Positions 54,006 through 62,868 of a DNA stretch of 64,000 bases are shown here, piece by piece (position 1 is the stretch's first letter; the number at the start of each line of letters is the position of its first letter). The DNA is from Mycobacterium paragordonae. Its GTDB lineage: Bacteria; Actinomycetota; Actinomycetes; Mycobacteriales; Mycobacteriaceae. The position numbers and the translations under genes are program-made. A model generated the notes under the pieces. It saw only the letters and a program-made list of their open reading frames with translations. It had not been told where the DNA came from and ran no database searches. The stretch covers positions 124,001-188,000 of the forward strand of contig NZ_CP025547.1 of NCBI RefSeq assembly GCF_003614435.1, written 5' to 3'.

Positions 54006-54407
54006 ATGATCCAGTGCCGACCGCCAAACCGCCGCACCGTTTGCCATTCGTTGGCAGCTGTGTCCCTTACGGGTTTCGTAATGTCAGGTGTCGCTACATT
54101 GGCGCCGGCCCCGTACGCTCGCGCCGACGTGACGGCCTACCTGGTCAACGTGACGGTGCGCCCCGGGTATCACTTCGCCAACGCCCATGAGGCCCTGAGC
54201 TACGGACATGGCATCTGCGACAAGGTATCTCAGGGCCGCACCTATCCACAGGTGATGGGTGACGTGAAGGCCGATTTCAACACCTCCGACGAATACCAGG
54301 CCTCGTATCTGATCAGTCAGGCGGTCAACGAGCTATGCCCTGCGCTGATCTGGCAGTTGCGGAATTCGGCTGCGCACTACCGCCCACCGGCCAGCGCCGG
54401 CGGCTGA
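54006..54407 (+). CDS. DUF732 secreted protein
   Basis: The 133-residue protein has a signal peptide with probable cleavage after ARA (about residue 40). The DUF732 core is YGHGICDKVSQGRTYPQVM with two conserved cysteines (GIC and ELCP). DUF732 proteins are small mycobacterial exported proteins of unknown function. The gene is seven bases after the second mam gene and is probably part of the mce transcript. Confidence 0.82.
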   Translation: MIQCRPPNRRTVCHSLAAVSLTGFVMSGVATLAPAPYARADVTAYLVNVTVRPGYHFANAHEALSYGHGICDKVSQGRTYPQVMGDVKADFNTSDEYQASYLISQAVNELCPALIWQLRNSAAHYRPPASAGG

Positions 54408-54432
54408 CGGAGCTGATGGAAGGAAAACCGAC

Positions 54433-55092
54433 ATGTCACATCGAAAGCTGACCCTGTTGCTCGCTATGGCCCTCGGCACGGTCCCGGTTATGCCCGCCGC
54501 GCACGCCGACAACAAGCGGCTCAACGACGGCGTGGTCGCCAATGTTTACACCGTCCAACATCAGGCCGGCTGCGCCAACGACGTCAAGATCAACCCGCAA
54601 CTGCAACTGGCCGCCCAATGGCACACCCTCGATGTGCTGAACAACCGAAACCTCGACGGGGACATCGGTTCTGACGGATCGACCGCGCAAAGCCGCGCCA
54701 GCGCGGCCGGCTACCAGGGGCGAGTGGCCGAAACCGTGGCCATCAATCCCGCTGTGGCGATCAGCGGCGTCGAGCTGATGAACCAGTGGTATTACAACCC
54801 CGCCTATTTCGCGATCATGTCCGATTGCGCTAACAACCAAATCGGGGTGTGGTCGGAAAACAGCCTCGATCGCGCCGTCGTGGTGGCCGTTTACGGCCAG
54901 TCAGGCAGGCCGGCCCAGAGCATAGCCGTCGGACAGCAAACCGGGACGGCGCCTGTGGTCGTCCTGCCGGAAAATGTTCCGCTCGACCCCAGCCCACAGT
55001 ATGACGCCACCGACGAGGTCGAATACGCCATCAGCTGGTTCCCCTGGATATTGCGAGGCGTATACCCGCCACCAGGCATGCCGCCGCAATAA
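54433..55092 (+). CDS. Secreted CAP-domain protein
   Basis: The 219-residue protein has a signal peptide ending PAAHA (about residue 25). The CAP/SCP-like domain has VVANVYTVQHQAGC, LAAQWHTLDVLNNR and VELMNQWYYNPAYFAIM, and a Pro-rich end. CAP proteins in bacteria are exported and may bind sterols or other lipids, which would fit a lipid importer; here it is the last gene of the mce run. ATG at 54433 has GGAAGG upstream. Confidence 0.8.
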   Translation: MSHRKLTLLLAMALGTVPVMPAAHADNKRLNDGVVANVYTVQHQAGCANDVKINPQLQLAAQWHTLDVLNNRNLDGDIGSDGSTAQSRASAAGYQGRVAETVAINPAVAISGVELMNQWYYNPAYFAIMSDCANNQIGVWSENSLDRAVVVAVYGQSGRPAQSIAVGQQTGTAPVVVLPENVPLDPSPQYDATDEVEYAISWFPWILRGVYPPPGMPPQ

Positions 55093-55233
55093 AGCCACTG
55101 TCGCCCGGCGGGCGGTAGTAAGGTGAACAGCTGCGAAGGCATCTGTGATGGCAATGTTGGCAATGGATCAGACGGATCATCGACCGGATCAGATCCGCCT
55201 GCTTCCCGCTGCACGCGGGTGGGCGAAATAGCC

Positions 55234-58200
55234 GTGGCCAACCCCGACGACACGCAACGCCGGCTCGCCACCGGAGTGGTCGCCGAGCTGGAGGCGGAGG
55301 GCTACCACGACGCGGAGCCGGTGGGGCGCGGCGGGTTCGGAGTCGTATATCGCTGCAACGAGCCATCACTCGACCGCGTCGTCGCGATCAAGGTCCTCAG
55401 TTCCGATCAGGACGACCTTGACTTGGAACGCTTTGCGCTCGAGCAGCGGGCCATGGGACGAGTCTCGGGCCACCCGAACATCGTGCCGGTGTTCCACAGC
55501 GGCCTCACCTTCACCGGGCGTCCGTACATCGTGATGCCCTATCACAGTCGGAACACGCTGGACTCCTGGATCAAGGGTCATGGACCGCTTGCGGTCGGGG
55601 AGGCGCTGACGGTAGGGGTGCGGCTTGCGGGCGCTGTGGAAACCGCTCACCGCGCGGGTGTTCTTCATCGGGATATCAAGCCCTCCAACGTCTTGCTCAG
55701 CACTTACGGCGAGCCGCAACTCAGCGATTTCGGTATTGCGCGCATCACGGGCGCCAGCGAGACCGCCGCGAACATGCTCGTCGGATCTCCGTCGTACGTA
55801 GCGCCGGAGCTGTTCGAGGGCCACGCCGCCTCGATCGCCGCCGACGTCTACAGCCTGGGGGCCACGGTCTTCGCGTTGATTTGTGGAGAACCGCCATTTC
55901 CATTTCGGCCGGGCGAGAACATCATTGCGTTTGCCCGTCGGGTGATGGCCGGGCCGATCCCCGATCTCCGCACGAAGGGAGTGCCGGACCCGATCTGCTC
56001 GACGTTAGAGCATGGGTTGAACACCGATCCTGCACGCCGTCCCAGCTCCGCGGCAGCATTTGGCGAGGCGCTGCGCGCGGCCGGTGGCCGTGTCGGGCTC
56101 AATATTGCCGAGTTGCCGCTGGAACTACCGGCACCGCCCACCGACGGCGATGAGTCATCCCGGCACAGTTCGGTGTCGGGGCCGATCGGGCATTCGGTGC
56201 CTCTCGGCCTACGGTCGGACCGGTCCGGCCCCGCCCGGCGAGCGAACTATCCGCCGAGCGCGCCGACCAGATTTCGACCGCCGACCTTCAATCGCCCGAC
56301 GGTGCGACGGGGCCGAATCCTCGACCAACTCGGCGCCGGCCGAAGGCCGAAGTTGGTCCTCATCCACGCGCCCGCCGGCTACGGCAAAAGTACCCTGGCC
56401 GCGCAGTGGGCCGAAGCCCTCACCGGGCAGGGCGTGAAGACGGCTTGGTTGGCGGTCGATACCGACGACAACAACACGGTCTGGTTTATCGCCCACCTGA
56501 TTGAGGCGATTCGGCGCGCCATGCCAGACCTCGCAGACACGCTCCAGCAAGAGTTCGAGGGGCGGTTGGAAGATACGCAACAGTATGTGCTCAACGCGTT
56601 GATCAATTGGCTGCACTCCGACAAACAAACGCTTGCGCTGGTGATCGAGGACTGGCATCGCGTCGACACTGCCGAAACCATGGACGCTCTCGCTTACCTG
56701 CTTGAGAATTGTTGCCATCACTTGCATTTGATCGTCACCAGCCGGTCAGGTGCTGGGCTTCCGCTCAGCACGCTGCGGGTTCAGGGCGAGCTCATCGATG
56801 TCGATGCGACGCTGCTCAAGTTCGATACAGCAGAATCCCGGGCATTGCTGGTGGATCAGTGCGGTCTGGAAATTTCAGCGGCCGATGTCGCCGGAATCGA
56901 GGAATCAACCGACGGGTGGGCGGCCGCCCTGCAACTGGCATCGCTGTCGCTCCGTGACCACGCCGATCCGGCGGCGCTCATCGAGCACCTGTCCGGCCGG
57001 GACAAAGCGATAGGCGAGTACTTGGCGTCGAACGTTTTGGGCAGTCTCGAACCGGCGCTACTCGATTTCCTGCTTGCGACGTGCGTGACCAAACAGATCT
57101 GTGGCGGGTTGGCCGCCGCGCTCACCGACGACCAACGTAGCCGAAGCATCCTCGAAGACATCGAAAAGCGTGATCTTTTTCTGCGGCGGATCGACGCGGA
57201 GGGATCGTGGTTCCAATACCATCACTTGTTCGCCGACTACCTGCTGCACCGCCTCGAGCACGATGCGCCTAATCGCATCCCAGACCTGCATCGCAAAGCG
57301 GCGCAATGGTTTTCCGAACATCAGATGCTCAGCCAGGCGATCGATCACCTGCTGCTCGCCGGCGATTCAGCGCAGGCGGTCGACGTCGTGGAGCAGGCGG
57401 CTACCGGTCTCAACGAGCAGTCACAGATGAGCATGCTGATCGGGCTTGCGGCAAAGCTGCCGGTGCAACATCTGGATGCGTGCCCGAGGCTGCAGGTCGA
57501 CCTCGCCTGGGCGAACGTCGTGCTGCACCGCCTCAAGGCGGCCGAAGACGCGCTTCGGTCAGCTGAAATCGGCATTGATACGGCTGCGGCTGACCAAGCC
57601 GACGACCTGCACGCCGAGATGGAGTTGATCCGCGCGGTCGTCGCCGATTTCGAGGACCGGATGGACGCCCCCGCGGCCGCCGCTGCCGTTGCGGCTTGTG
57701 TCGAGAGGGCGGAAACTCTCCGGCCCTGGGTCCTCTGCCGCGCTGCGGATGTCGCCTCATCGCGCGCGATTCAGGTTTTCGACTTCGATGACGCGCTGCG
57801 CTGGCAGCGGTGGGGACGCCAGTACCACCGGCAGATCTCCGGGGCACTGAGCGCCAGCTACGGATACTGTTTCGCGGCGATCGCCGCGAACGAGCAACTC
57901 GACGTCGCCGGTGCCGAAGCGCACCTGCGGCATGCAAGGCGGATCGCGCAACTGCCCTCCGGACGCCCAACTTATGTCGCCAAGCTCGCCGGATCGCTGC
58001 TGGGAGAGCTGCTCTACGAACGTGGCCAGCTCGAAGAGGCCGAGGCGTTGCTCGACAACGCCTACGAACTCGGCGCCGAAGGCGGACTCGTCGTGTTTAT
58101 GTTCGCGGCATTCGGAACCGGGGCACGCCTGAAGTTTGCCGGTGGTGACACAGTGGCCGCCGACCGCCGGCTTGCCGAGGGTCTCGAGATCGCCAGGCAA

Positions 58201-58731
58201 CTGCGACTGCCGCGACTCGAGGCACGCCTGGTGACTGAACAAGTCCGCCTCGCCGCGTTGTCGAGCAGGCCGATCGACGAGTCGCTCGCGCGGCGAATCC
58301 TAGGCGAGGGACCACAAGATCTCGATGGAATCGGCAATACCACAGCCGAATTCAAGGAGGATGCCCAGATCAGACTGCTCCTCGTGCAGGGGCAGTCGTC
58401 AACGATCAACGCCGCCTGCAAGCGAGCGGGCGCTCGTCGTGACCGCCTCGACCAACGCAAGCGCCCGCGTGCCCACCTTCAGGCCACGCTCCAGTACGGG
58501 CTGTGCCTCGCCGTCGCCGGCAATAGCGACGAGGCGCAGCGCGTCCTGGCGCCGGCTCTGAGAACCTGTGCGGCGCTTGGGCTTAGCCGTTTGCTGATCG
58601 ACGAGGGATCCCCGATGCTCCGCCTGGCGGCCGATACCGTGGCGACAGACGAGTTCACCGCAGCCGACCCGACGACGTCGGCGAATGTTCGCGAGTTCGT
58701 GTTGAGTCTGGCTGCGGCGTCGACGGTGTAG
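55234..58731 (+). CDS. PknK-like serine/threonine kinase with MalT-like ATPase and TPR region
   Basis: The 1165-residue protein resembles PknK. The kinase domain (about 25-290) has GRGGFG (31-36), Lys53, HRDIKPSN (Asp147) and DFG (165-167). It is followed by a STAND/MalT-type NTPase with the P-loop HAPAGYGKST (near residue 380) and LVIEDWH, then helical repeats. No membrane segment and no LuxR helix-turn-helix are seen at the C-terminus, unlike MalT. It may phosphorylate transcription factors in response to a ligand. GTG at 55234 is chosen because the product then starts as PknK does; GTG at 55123 would add 37 residues. It follows the mce operon after 141 bases. Confidence 0.87.
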   Translation: MANPDDTQRRLATGVVAELEAEGYHDAEPVGRGGFGVVYRCNEPSLDRVVAIKVLSSDQDDLDLERFALEQRAMGRVSGHPNIVPVFHSGLTFTGRPYIVMPYHSRNTLDSWIKGHGPLAVGEALTVGVRLAGAVETAHRAGVLHRDIKPSNVLLSTYGEPQLSDFGIARITGASETAANMLVGSPSYVAPELFEGHAASIAADVYSLGATVFALICGEPPFPFRPGENIIAFARRVMAGPIPDLRTKGVPDPICSTLEHGLNTDPARRPSSAAAFGEALRAAGGRVGLNIAELPLELPAPPTDGDESSRHSSVSGPIGHSVPLGLRSDRSGPARRANYPPSAPTRFRPPTFNRPTVRRGRILDQLGAGRRPKLVLIHAPAGYGKSTLAAQWAEALTGQGVKTAWLAVDTDDNNTVWFIAHLIEAIRRAMPDLADTLQQEFEGRLEDTQQYVLNALINWLHSDKQTLALVIEDWHRVDTAETMDALAYLLENCCHHLHLIVTSRSGAGLPLSTLRVQGELIDVDATLLKFDTAESRALLVDQCGLEISAADVAGIEESTDGWAAALQLASLSLRDHADPAALIEHLSGRDKAIGEYLASNVLGSLEPALLDFLLATCVTKQICGGLAAALTDDQRSRSILEDIEKRDLFLRRIDAEGSWFQYHHLFADYLLHRLEHDAPNRIPDLHRKAAQWFSEHQMLSQAIDHLLLAGDSAQAVDVVEQAATGLNEQSQMSMLIGLAAKLPVQHLDACPRLQVDLAWANVVLHRLKAAEDALRSAEIGIDTAAADQADDLHAEMELIRAVVADFEDRMDAPAAAAAVAACVERAETLRPWVLCRAADVASSRAIQVFDFDDALRWQRWGRQYHRQISGALSASYGYCFAAIAANEQLDVAGAEAHLRHARRIAQLPSGRPTYVAKLAGSLLGELLYERGQLEEAEALLDNAYELGAEGGLVVFMFAAFGTGARLKFAGGDTVAADRRLAEGLEIARQLRLPRLEARLVTEQVRLAALSSRPIDESLARRILGEGPQDLDGIGNTTAEFKEDAQIRLLLVQGQSSTINAACKRAGARRDRLDQRKRPRAHLQATLQYGLCLAVAGNSDEAQRVLAPALRTCAALGLSRLLIDEGSPMLRLAADTVATDEFTAADPTTSANVREFVLSLAAASTV

Positions 58732-58791
58732 ACCGGCCGCGACGACTCCTCCGAAGCGAAAAGCCCAGGCCCATTCGCCGACGGTTTCCAG

Positions 58792-59190
58792 TCACGTTTG
58801 GTGAGTGCTCAATTCGTCTGTCCGAGAACGCTTGTCGAGGTACCGCTCACGCGTGACGAGATACACGGGGAACGCCATTGACACGCCGATGTAAGACAAT
58901 GCCACGAATATCCAGCCCCATTTGTACCCGAGTCCGATCCGCTTGCTGTCGAACACGACCCACACCATGAACACGAGCCAGGCGATAGCCATGTCGATAC
59001 TGAGGAATGCGGCCGTGCCTCCAGGTTTCATCGCATCGCCGAAGAATTCGACCGGGTTGAGGATGTTCCCACCGGCGGCCATCCACCGAAATGCGTGCGG
59101 CCAGGTCAACACCAGCGCCACGGCGCCGGCGAGGATGAAGAACGCGTGGCGAATAGTGGTGGACGTGGTGCCGGAAGGGGGCGCAGACAT
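58792..59190 (-). CDS. DUF2834 membrane protein
   Basis: The 132-residue protein has three predicted membrane helices (HAFFILAGAVALVLTW, MAIAWLVFMVWVVFDS, IFVALSYIGVSMAFPVYLV) and the SFAN/D-like middle (FFGDAM) and YLVTRER end of DUF2834. Its function is unknown. ATG at 59190 is chosen because the longer frame lies in the neighbour's end. It is 55 bases after the next membrane gene on the same strand and probably co-transcribed. Confidence 0.75.
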   Translation of the reverse strand: MSAPPSGTTSTTIRHAFFILAGAVALVLTWPHAFRWMAAGGNILNPVEFFGDAMKPGGTAAFLSIDMAIAWLVFMVWVVFDSKRIGLGYKWGWIFVALSYIGVSMAFPVYLVTRERYLDKRSRTDELSTHQT

Positions 59191-59245
59191 TGGATGATTC
59201 CTTGAGTTGACGACAAGGGGTGTGGTTATAGCTGAGGTCTCACGC

Positions 59246-60049
59246 TCACGACGCAACGCTGGCCTTGCGGGAAGCGGGCAGCGCACGATCCTCAGCATCG
59301 GCTGACCGCTGCGGCAGGAAGGACGCGGCCGCTCGCACCAGGACAACCGCAAAGCCGATGCTCAACAACGTCGCCGCCGTGACCACTGCGGTCGAGGTGT
59401 GCTCGAGATGCACGGCGATGATGGTGGGCCAGCCCGCGCCGAAGTTGGCGCCGAAAAACGTGCACGGAAACAGCACGAACAAACCCAGTAGTTGCCAGTG
59501 GCCCGTACTGCGGGCACGAAGCTGCGCCGCCGCCACCGCGAAGCAGACCACCTGAGCGGTCTCGAGCACACCAATCACCAAAGGGTACTGGAAGATCCGG
59601 AACACGTGTGGCCCCCAGTAGCTGTAGAGGCCGCCGTTGATGCCGACCATCTCGAAGGCGGCCGATTCAAGCAGCGTGATGCCGGCACACACGGACAGCG
59701 CGCGGCGGGTCATCGTTCCCTGGCCGATTCGGCGAGCGATGTAGATCGCGGGAGCGGCATACAGCACCACATAGCCGCTGTGCGTCCAGATTGGCTGCGG
59801 GATTTGGAACGCGGTGAAATGCGTCCACATGCCGGGTGTCGAGTAGAAGTACAGCATCATCGCCACGTCATAGAGCGGCTCGGCGAATGCGCCGACCCCG
59901 GCAGCCAACACCACCAGGGCATAGAACGGGGTTCGCTCACGCATTCCCAGCCAGATCGCGATCGCCAGGAGAGCCGCGGTCAGTGCCCAACTGATGTCGG
60001 TCAGTATCGCCTGCATGGTCAAATTCAGTTCGTGATCAATTGGTGGCAT
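59246..60049 (-). CDS. Multi-pass membrane protein of unknown function
   Basis: The 267-residue protein has about seven hydrophobic helices with Trp/Tyr-rich loops (IPQPIWTHSGYVVLY, GINGGLYSYWGPHVFR). No transporter or enzyme motif was recognised. ATG at 60049 lies 28 bases from a FadR-type operator, so it may belong to the catabolic regulon, with the DUF2834 gene behind it. A longer frame to 60295 passes through the operator and the divergent SDR gene and is rejected. Confidence 0.7.
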   Translation of the reverse strand: MPPIDHELNLTMQAILTDISWALTAALLAIAIWLGMRERTPFYALVVLAAGVGAFAEPLYDVAMMLYFYSTPGMWTHFTAFQIPQPIWTHSGYVVLYAAPAIYIARRIGQGTMTRRALSVCAGITLLESAAFEMVGINGGLYSYWGPHVFRIFQYPLVIGVLETAQVVCFAVAAAQLRARSTGHWQLLGLFVLFPCTFFGANFGAGWPTIIAVHLEHTSTAVVTAATLLSIGFAVVLVRAAASFLPQRSADAEDRALPASRKASVAS

Positions 60050-60077
60050 GGTGTTAGTATAAACGTCGATCTTTAAT

Positions 60078-60090
60078 ATGGTTAGTCCAA
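60078..60090. promoter_or_regulatory. FadR/GntR-type operator between membrane protein and SDR genes
   Basis: ATGGTTAGTCCAA shares the left arm and spacing of the site at 5284 (ATGGTTAGACCAT), with AATAT before it in both. It lies in the divergent promoter between 60049 and 60183 and could control both. Confidence 0.5.
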
Positions 60091-60182
60091 AATTTTGACT
60101 GATGCGCGGGCGGTCTGTGCGGCTCCGGACGTCATCGTCAAGAGCCGCGGCCCATCGGCCGACAAGAAGGGAATGTGCGGAC

Positions 60183-61088
60183 ATGCGCGCAACGCAGCGT
60201 GAGATCTTTGCCCCGGATCTCTTGTCGGACAAGCGGATCCTGATCACCGGCGGCGGAACCGGTCTCGGCCGCGGCGTGGCAGCACGGCTGGTCAAACACG
60301 GCGCCGAAGTTCACCTGTGGGGCCGGCGCGAAGCCGTGCTGGCCGAGGCTGCCCAGGAAGCTTCGGCGGGGGGAGCCGGAGCGGCGTACTACCAGACCGT
60401 CGATGTTCGTAATTCGGCTGCGGTCGACCGGGCAATCGAAGAGATCTGGGTTCGGCACGGGCCGGTGACCAGTCTGCTCAACAACGCGGCCGCGAACTTC
60501 ATCGCGCCCACGGCAAGCCTGAGCCAGCGGGCCTTCGAGGCGGTGACGTCGACCGTGATGACCGGTTCGTTCAACACCACTATCGCTCTGGGTAAGCGCT
60601 GGATTGCGGAAGGGTTCCCCGGCACGGTGCTGTCAAACCTCACCACCTGGGTGTGGAGCGGTTCGGCGTTCGTGGTCCCGTCGGCCATGGCCAAGGCGGC
60701 GGTGCACGCGATGACGATGTCGCTGGCGGTCGAGTGGGGTCGGTATGGCATCAGGGTGAATGCGCTTGCACCCGGGCCGATTCCGACCGACTACGCTTGG
60801 GAGATGCTCAATCCGACCGACAAGAGCTCGGTCGGAGCAACGCAGGTGGACCAGATCCCGTTCGGTCGCTCCGGAACGATCGACGAACTGGCCAACCTGA
60901 CCATCTTCGCGTTCTCGGACGCTTGCGACTACTTGACCGGCGAGACGATTGCGATGGACGGTGGCCAGCGACTGGCCGGGCCGAATACCTTCGCCGGCCT
61001 CACCGCGATGACCGATGAAGACTGGGCCGACGCCCGCGAGCGCAGCAAGGCCGCCTCCGCTGCCGCCAAGGCACAGCGGTCTGTGTGA
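60183..61088 (+). CDS. Short-chain dehydrogenase, 2,4-dienoyl-CoA reductase-like
   Basis: The 301-residue SDR has TGGGTGLGRG (about 22-31) and NNAAANFIAP. The active-site segment is PSAMAKAAVHAMT, with Ser and Lys as in the dienoyl-CoA reductase group and no Tyr in the YxxxK position. It would reduce a dienoyl- or enoyl-CoA with NADPH. ATG at 60183 is chosen; upstream codons lie in the operator region. It is divergent from the membrane protein gene and convergent with vapC (17 bases between stops). Confidence 0.83.
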   Translation: MRATQREIFAPDLLSDKRILITGGGTGLGRGVAARLVKHGAEVHLWGRREAVLAEAAQEASAGGAGAAYYQTVDVRNSAAVDRAIEEIWVRHGPVTSLLNNAAANFIAPTASLSQRAFEAVTSTVMTGSFNTTIALGKRWIAEGFPGTVLSNLTTWVWSGSAFVVPSAMAKAAVHAMTMSLAVEWGRYGIRVNALAPGPIPTDYAWEMLNPTDKSSVGATQVDQIPFGRSGTIDELANLTIFAFSDACDYLTGETIAMDGGQRLAGPNTFAGLTAMTDEDWADARERSKAASAAAKAQRSV

Positions 61089-61105
61089 CTGGCTTGAACC
61101 CGCGC

Positions 61106-61519
61106 CTACTTCTTGATCGGCGACAGCAACTCGTAGGTGACGCCGAGCGCCCGATACGTCGGCTCGGCGCGCCTGTCGCACGTTATGAGCGGTAACTTAT
61201 GCTGGCGGGCGGCCGCGCCGACCAGACCGTCGTAGAGTGCGCCACCGGCCAAGCCCGCTTCGGCAAACTCATGTAACAAGTTCCTCGTGTCGGTGGCCGA
61301 CAAGAAGCGGGAATCCGGAAAATTCGTCACCTCCAGGCGGAATGCCGCAGCTGGACGAAGGCGCTGTGGCGGCGGCAACCGCGTGAGGACCGACAACAGC
61401 TCCACCGCAGCATGCCCAGACATCCCCCGACGGCACTGCAAGAGCCTGGCTCTCGCTGCCCGATGAAATGGGTTCTCGCGCTGCGCCAGTGCGAGCGCCG
61501 CACTGGTGTCAACAAGCAC
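61106..61519 (-). CDS. vapC: PIN-domain toxin (VapC type)
   Basis: The 137-residue protein has the acidic PIN residues Asp4 (LVDTSA), Glu40 (AAVELL), Asp97 (LYDGLVGA) and Asp115 (TCDRRA). VapC toxins are RNases that cut tRNA or rRNA until bound by their antitoxin. GTG at 61519 makes the protein start in the usual VDTS position; TTG at 61540 overlaps the antitoxin and is the alternative. The gene follows the antitoxin with a four-base gap. Confidence 0.85.
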   Translation of the reverse strand: MLVDTSAALALAQRENPFHRAARARLLQCRRGMSGHAAVELLSVLTRLPPPQRLRPAAAFRLEVTNFPDSRFLSATDTRNLLHEFAEAGLAGGALYDGLVGAAARQHKLPLITCDRRAEPTYRALGVTYELLSPIKK

Positions 61520-61523
61520 ATGT

Positions 61524-61757
61524 TCAGCGTTGGTCGCCAAGCCGCAACTCCCTGACCGCGTCGTCGTCGAGCGCCGGCCCACCGCTGGGCAGCAAAAGGA
61601 GCCCGTCCGCTTCGACGAGTTCGTCGGCGGTTACGCTCTCGATCCGGATAGCAGCCCCGTCGACCGAGATCTCCACGTCCCCGGCGGTTATGCCCGACTG
61701 GTCACGGAGCGACTTTGGAATTACCAAGCGTCCAGCCTTATCAATGGTAGTGCGCAT
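61524..61757 (-). CDS. vapB: AbrB/MazE-type antitoxin (VapB)
   Basis: The 77-residue protein has the SpoVT-AbrB beta-strand start TIDKAGRLVIPKSLR and a C-terminal acidic region that would wrap the toxin. It should bind the palindrome just upstream of its ATG (61757) and repress the pair. Confidence 0.85.
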   Translation of the reverse strand: MRTTIDKAGRLVIPKSLRDQSGITAGDVEISVDGAAIRIESVTADELVEADGLLLLPSGGPALDDDAVRELRLGDQR

Positions 61758-61767
61758 ACCACGACGA

Positions 61768-61783
61768 TACCATGATCATGGTA
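61768..61783. promoter_or_regulatory. VapBC operator palindrome
   Basis: TACCATGATCATGGTA is a perfect 16-base palindrome 10 bases before the antitoxin ATG. AbrB-type antitoxins bind such dyads, so autoregulation is expected. Confidence 0.6.
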
Positions 61784-61842
61784 CGAGGGAAGGTTTGAAC
61801 ATTTGGAGGGCGCTCAACGGCGCGCTGTGTGGGCGATGTGGA

Positions 61843-62868
61843 TCAGGGGAGTGTGGAGCCTTCCGACACCAGCCGTTCGCCCGCAGCCAGGAACGAACTC
61901 ACCAAACCAGGATCGGCGTAGTACGGGTCGCCTACCCCATCTTCGAACCGCCTTCGGCTGTACTCGTACAGCGCAGCGAGCTTGTACATCGCCAGCGTCG
62001 CATACCAATTCACGCCTGAGACGTCGGCCCCGGTGCGGTCGGCGTAGCGGTCGAGCAACTCTGCGCGGGTGGGGTAGCCGGGCTCGAGCACTGCGGTGCC
62101 CATCACAGATGTCGGAACCAGCGGCTCACCCGGCGCGGGATATGAGGTAAGCAGATAACCGACGTCGGCCAGCGGGTCGCCTATGGTGGCGAGCTCCCAG
62201 TCCAGCACCGCGGCAATGTGCCCGGTGTTCATGTCGACGATCATGTTGCCGATACGAAAGTCGTTGTGGACGACCGACGTTGCGGATTCCGGTGGCACGT
62301 GTGCCTGCAGCCAGTCGTCCAGCGCGGCGAAAGCCTTTGGCACGGTGCCGTCAACCGCGACCAGCGACCGCATCCGCCGCAGCTGGCGAGTGTTGAACCC
62401 GTCGGGCTTGCCGAAATCACCGAGCCCTATGTCCAGCCACGACACGTTGTGCAGCGCGGCGAGACTGTCCACCAACGATTCCCCGATGCGCCGGCGCAGC
62501 AGTTTGTCATTGCTCGCCGCCGGCGTTGACTCGGTGATGACGGACCCTTCGACGAAATCCATGACGACAAAGGGGACGTCGAGCAGCTCGCCTGCGGCCA
62601 CGGTGGCCAGGACGCGGGGAGCCGGAACGGGCGTGTCTGACAGCGCCGCCAATAGTCGTGCCTCCCGCAGCACGTCATGGGCACCCGGTGGCAGCGGCGG
62701 CGGCGGTGGGCGGCGAACGACAACCCGCGACGTGCCATCGGAAACCAGGAATGTCAGATTGGAGTGGCCGTCGCCGATCGCTTGCGCGGTTACCGTGTGG
62801 CCGCACAGTCCGTGGTCGGCCAGGAAGCGCCCCAGTCGCTGCAGTTCGGCCTCAGACCATGACCACAT
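61843..62868 (-). CDS. APH-like phosphotransferase family protein
   Basis: The 341-residue kinase-fold protein has the catalytic loop SVVHNDFRIGNMIVD and the metal Asp in LDWELATIGDP, the pattern of the aminoglycoside phosphotransferase/ACAD10-11-like group. In mycobacteria this group sits with FadE and lipid genes and its substrate is unknown, perhaps 4-hydroxy acyl-CoA. ATG at 62868 touches the stop of the preceding gene (TGATG). Confidence 0.8.
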   Translation of the reverse strand: MWSWSEAELQRLGRFLADHGLCGHTVTAQAIGDGHSNLTFLVSDGTSRVVVRRPPPPPLPPGAHDVLREARLLAALSDTPVPAPRVLATVAAGELLDVPFVVMDFVEGSVITESTPAASNDKLLRRRIGESLVDSLAALHNVSWLDIGLGDFGKPDGFNTRQLRRMRSLVAVDGTVPKAFAALDDWLQAHVPPESATSVVHNDFRIGNMIVDMNTGHIAAVLDWELATIGDPLADVGYLLTSYPAPGEPLVPTSVMGTAVLEPGYPTRAELLDRYADRTGADVSGVNWYATLAMYKLAALYEYSRRRFEDGVGDPYYADPGLVSSFLAAGERLVSEGSTLP

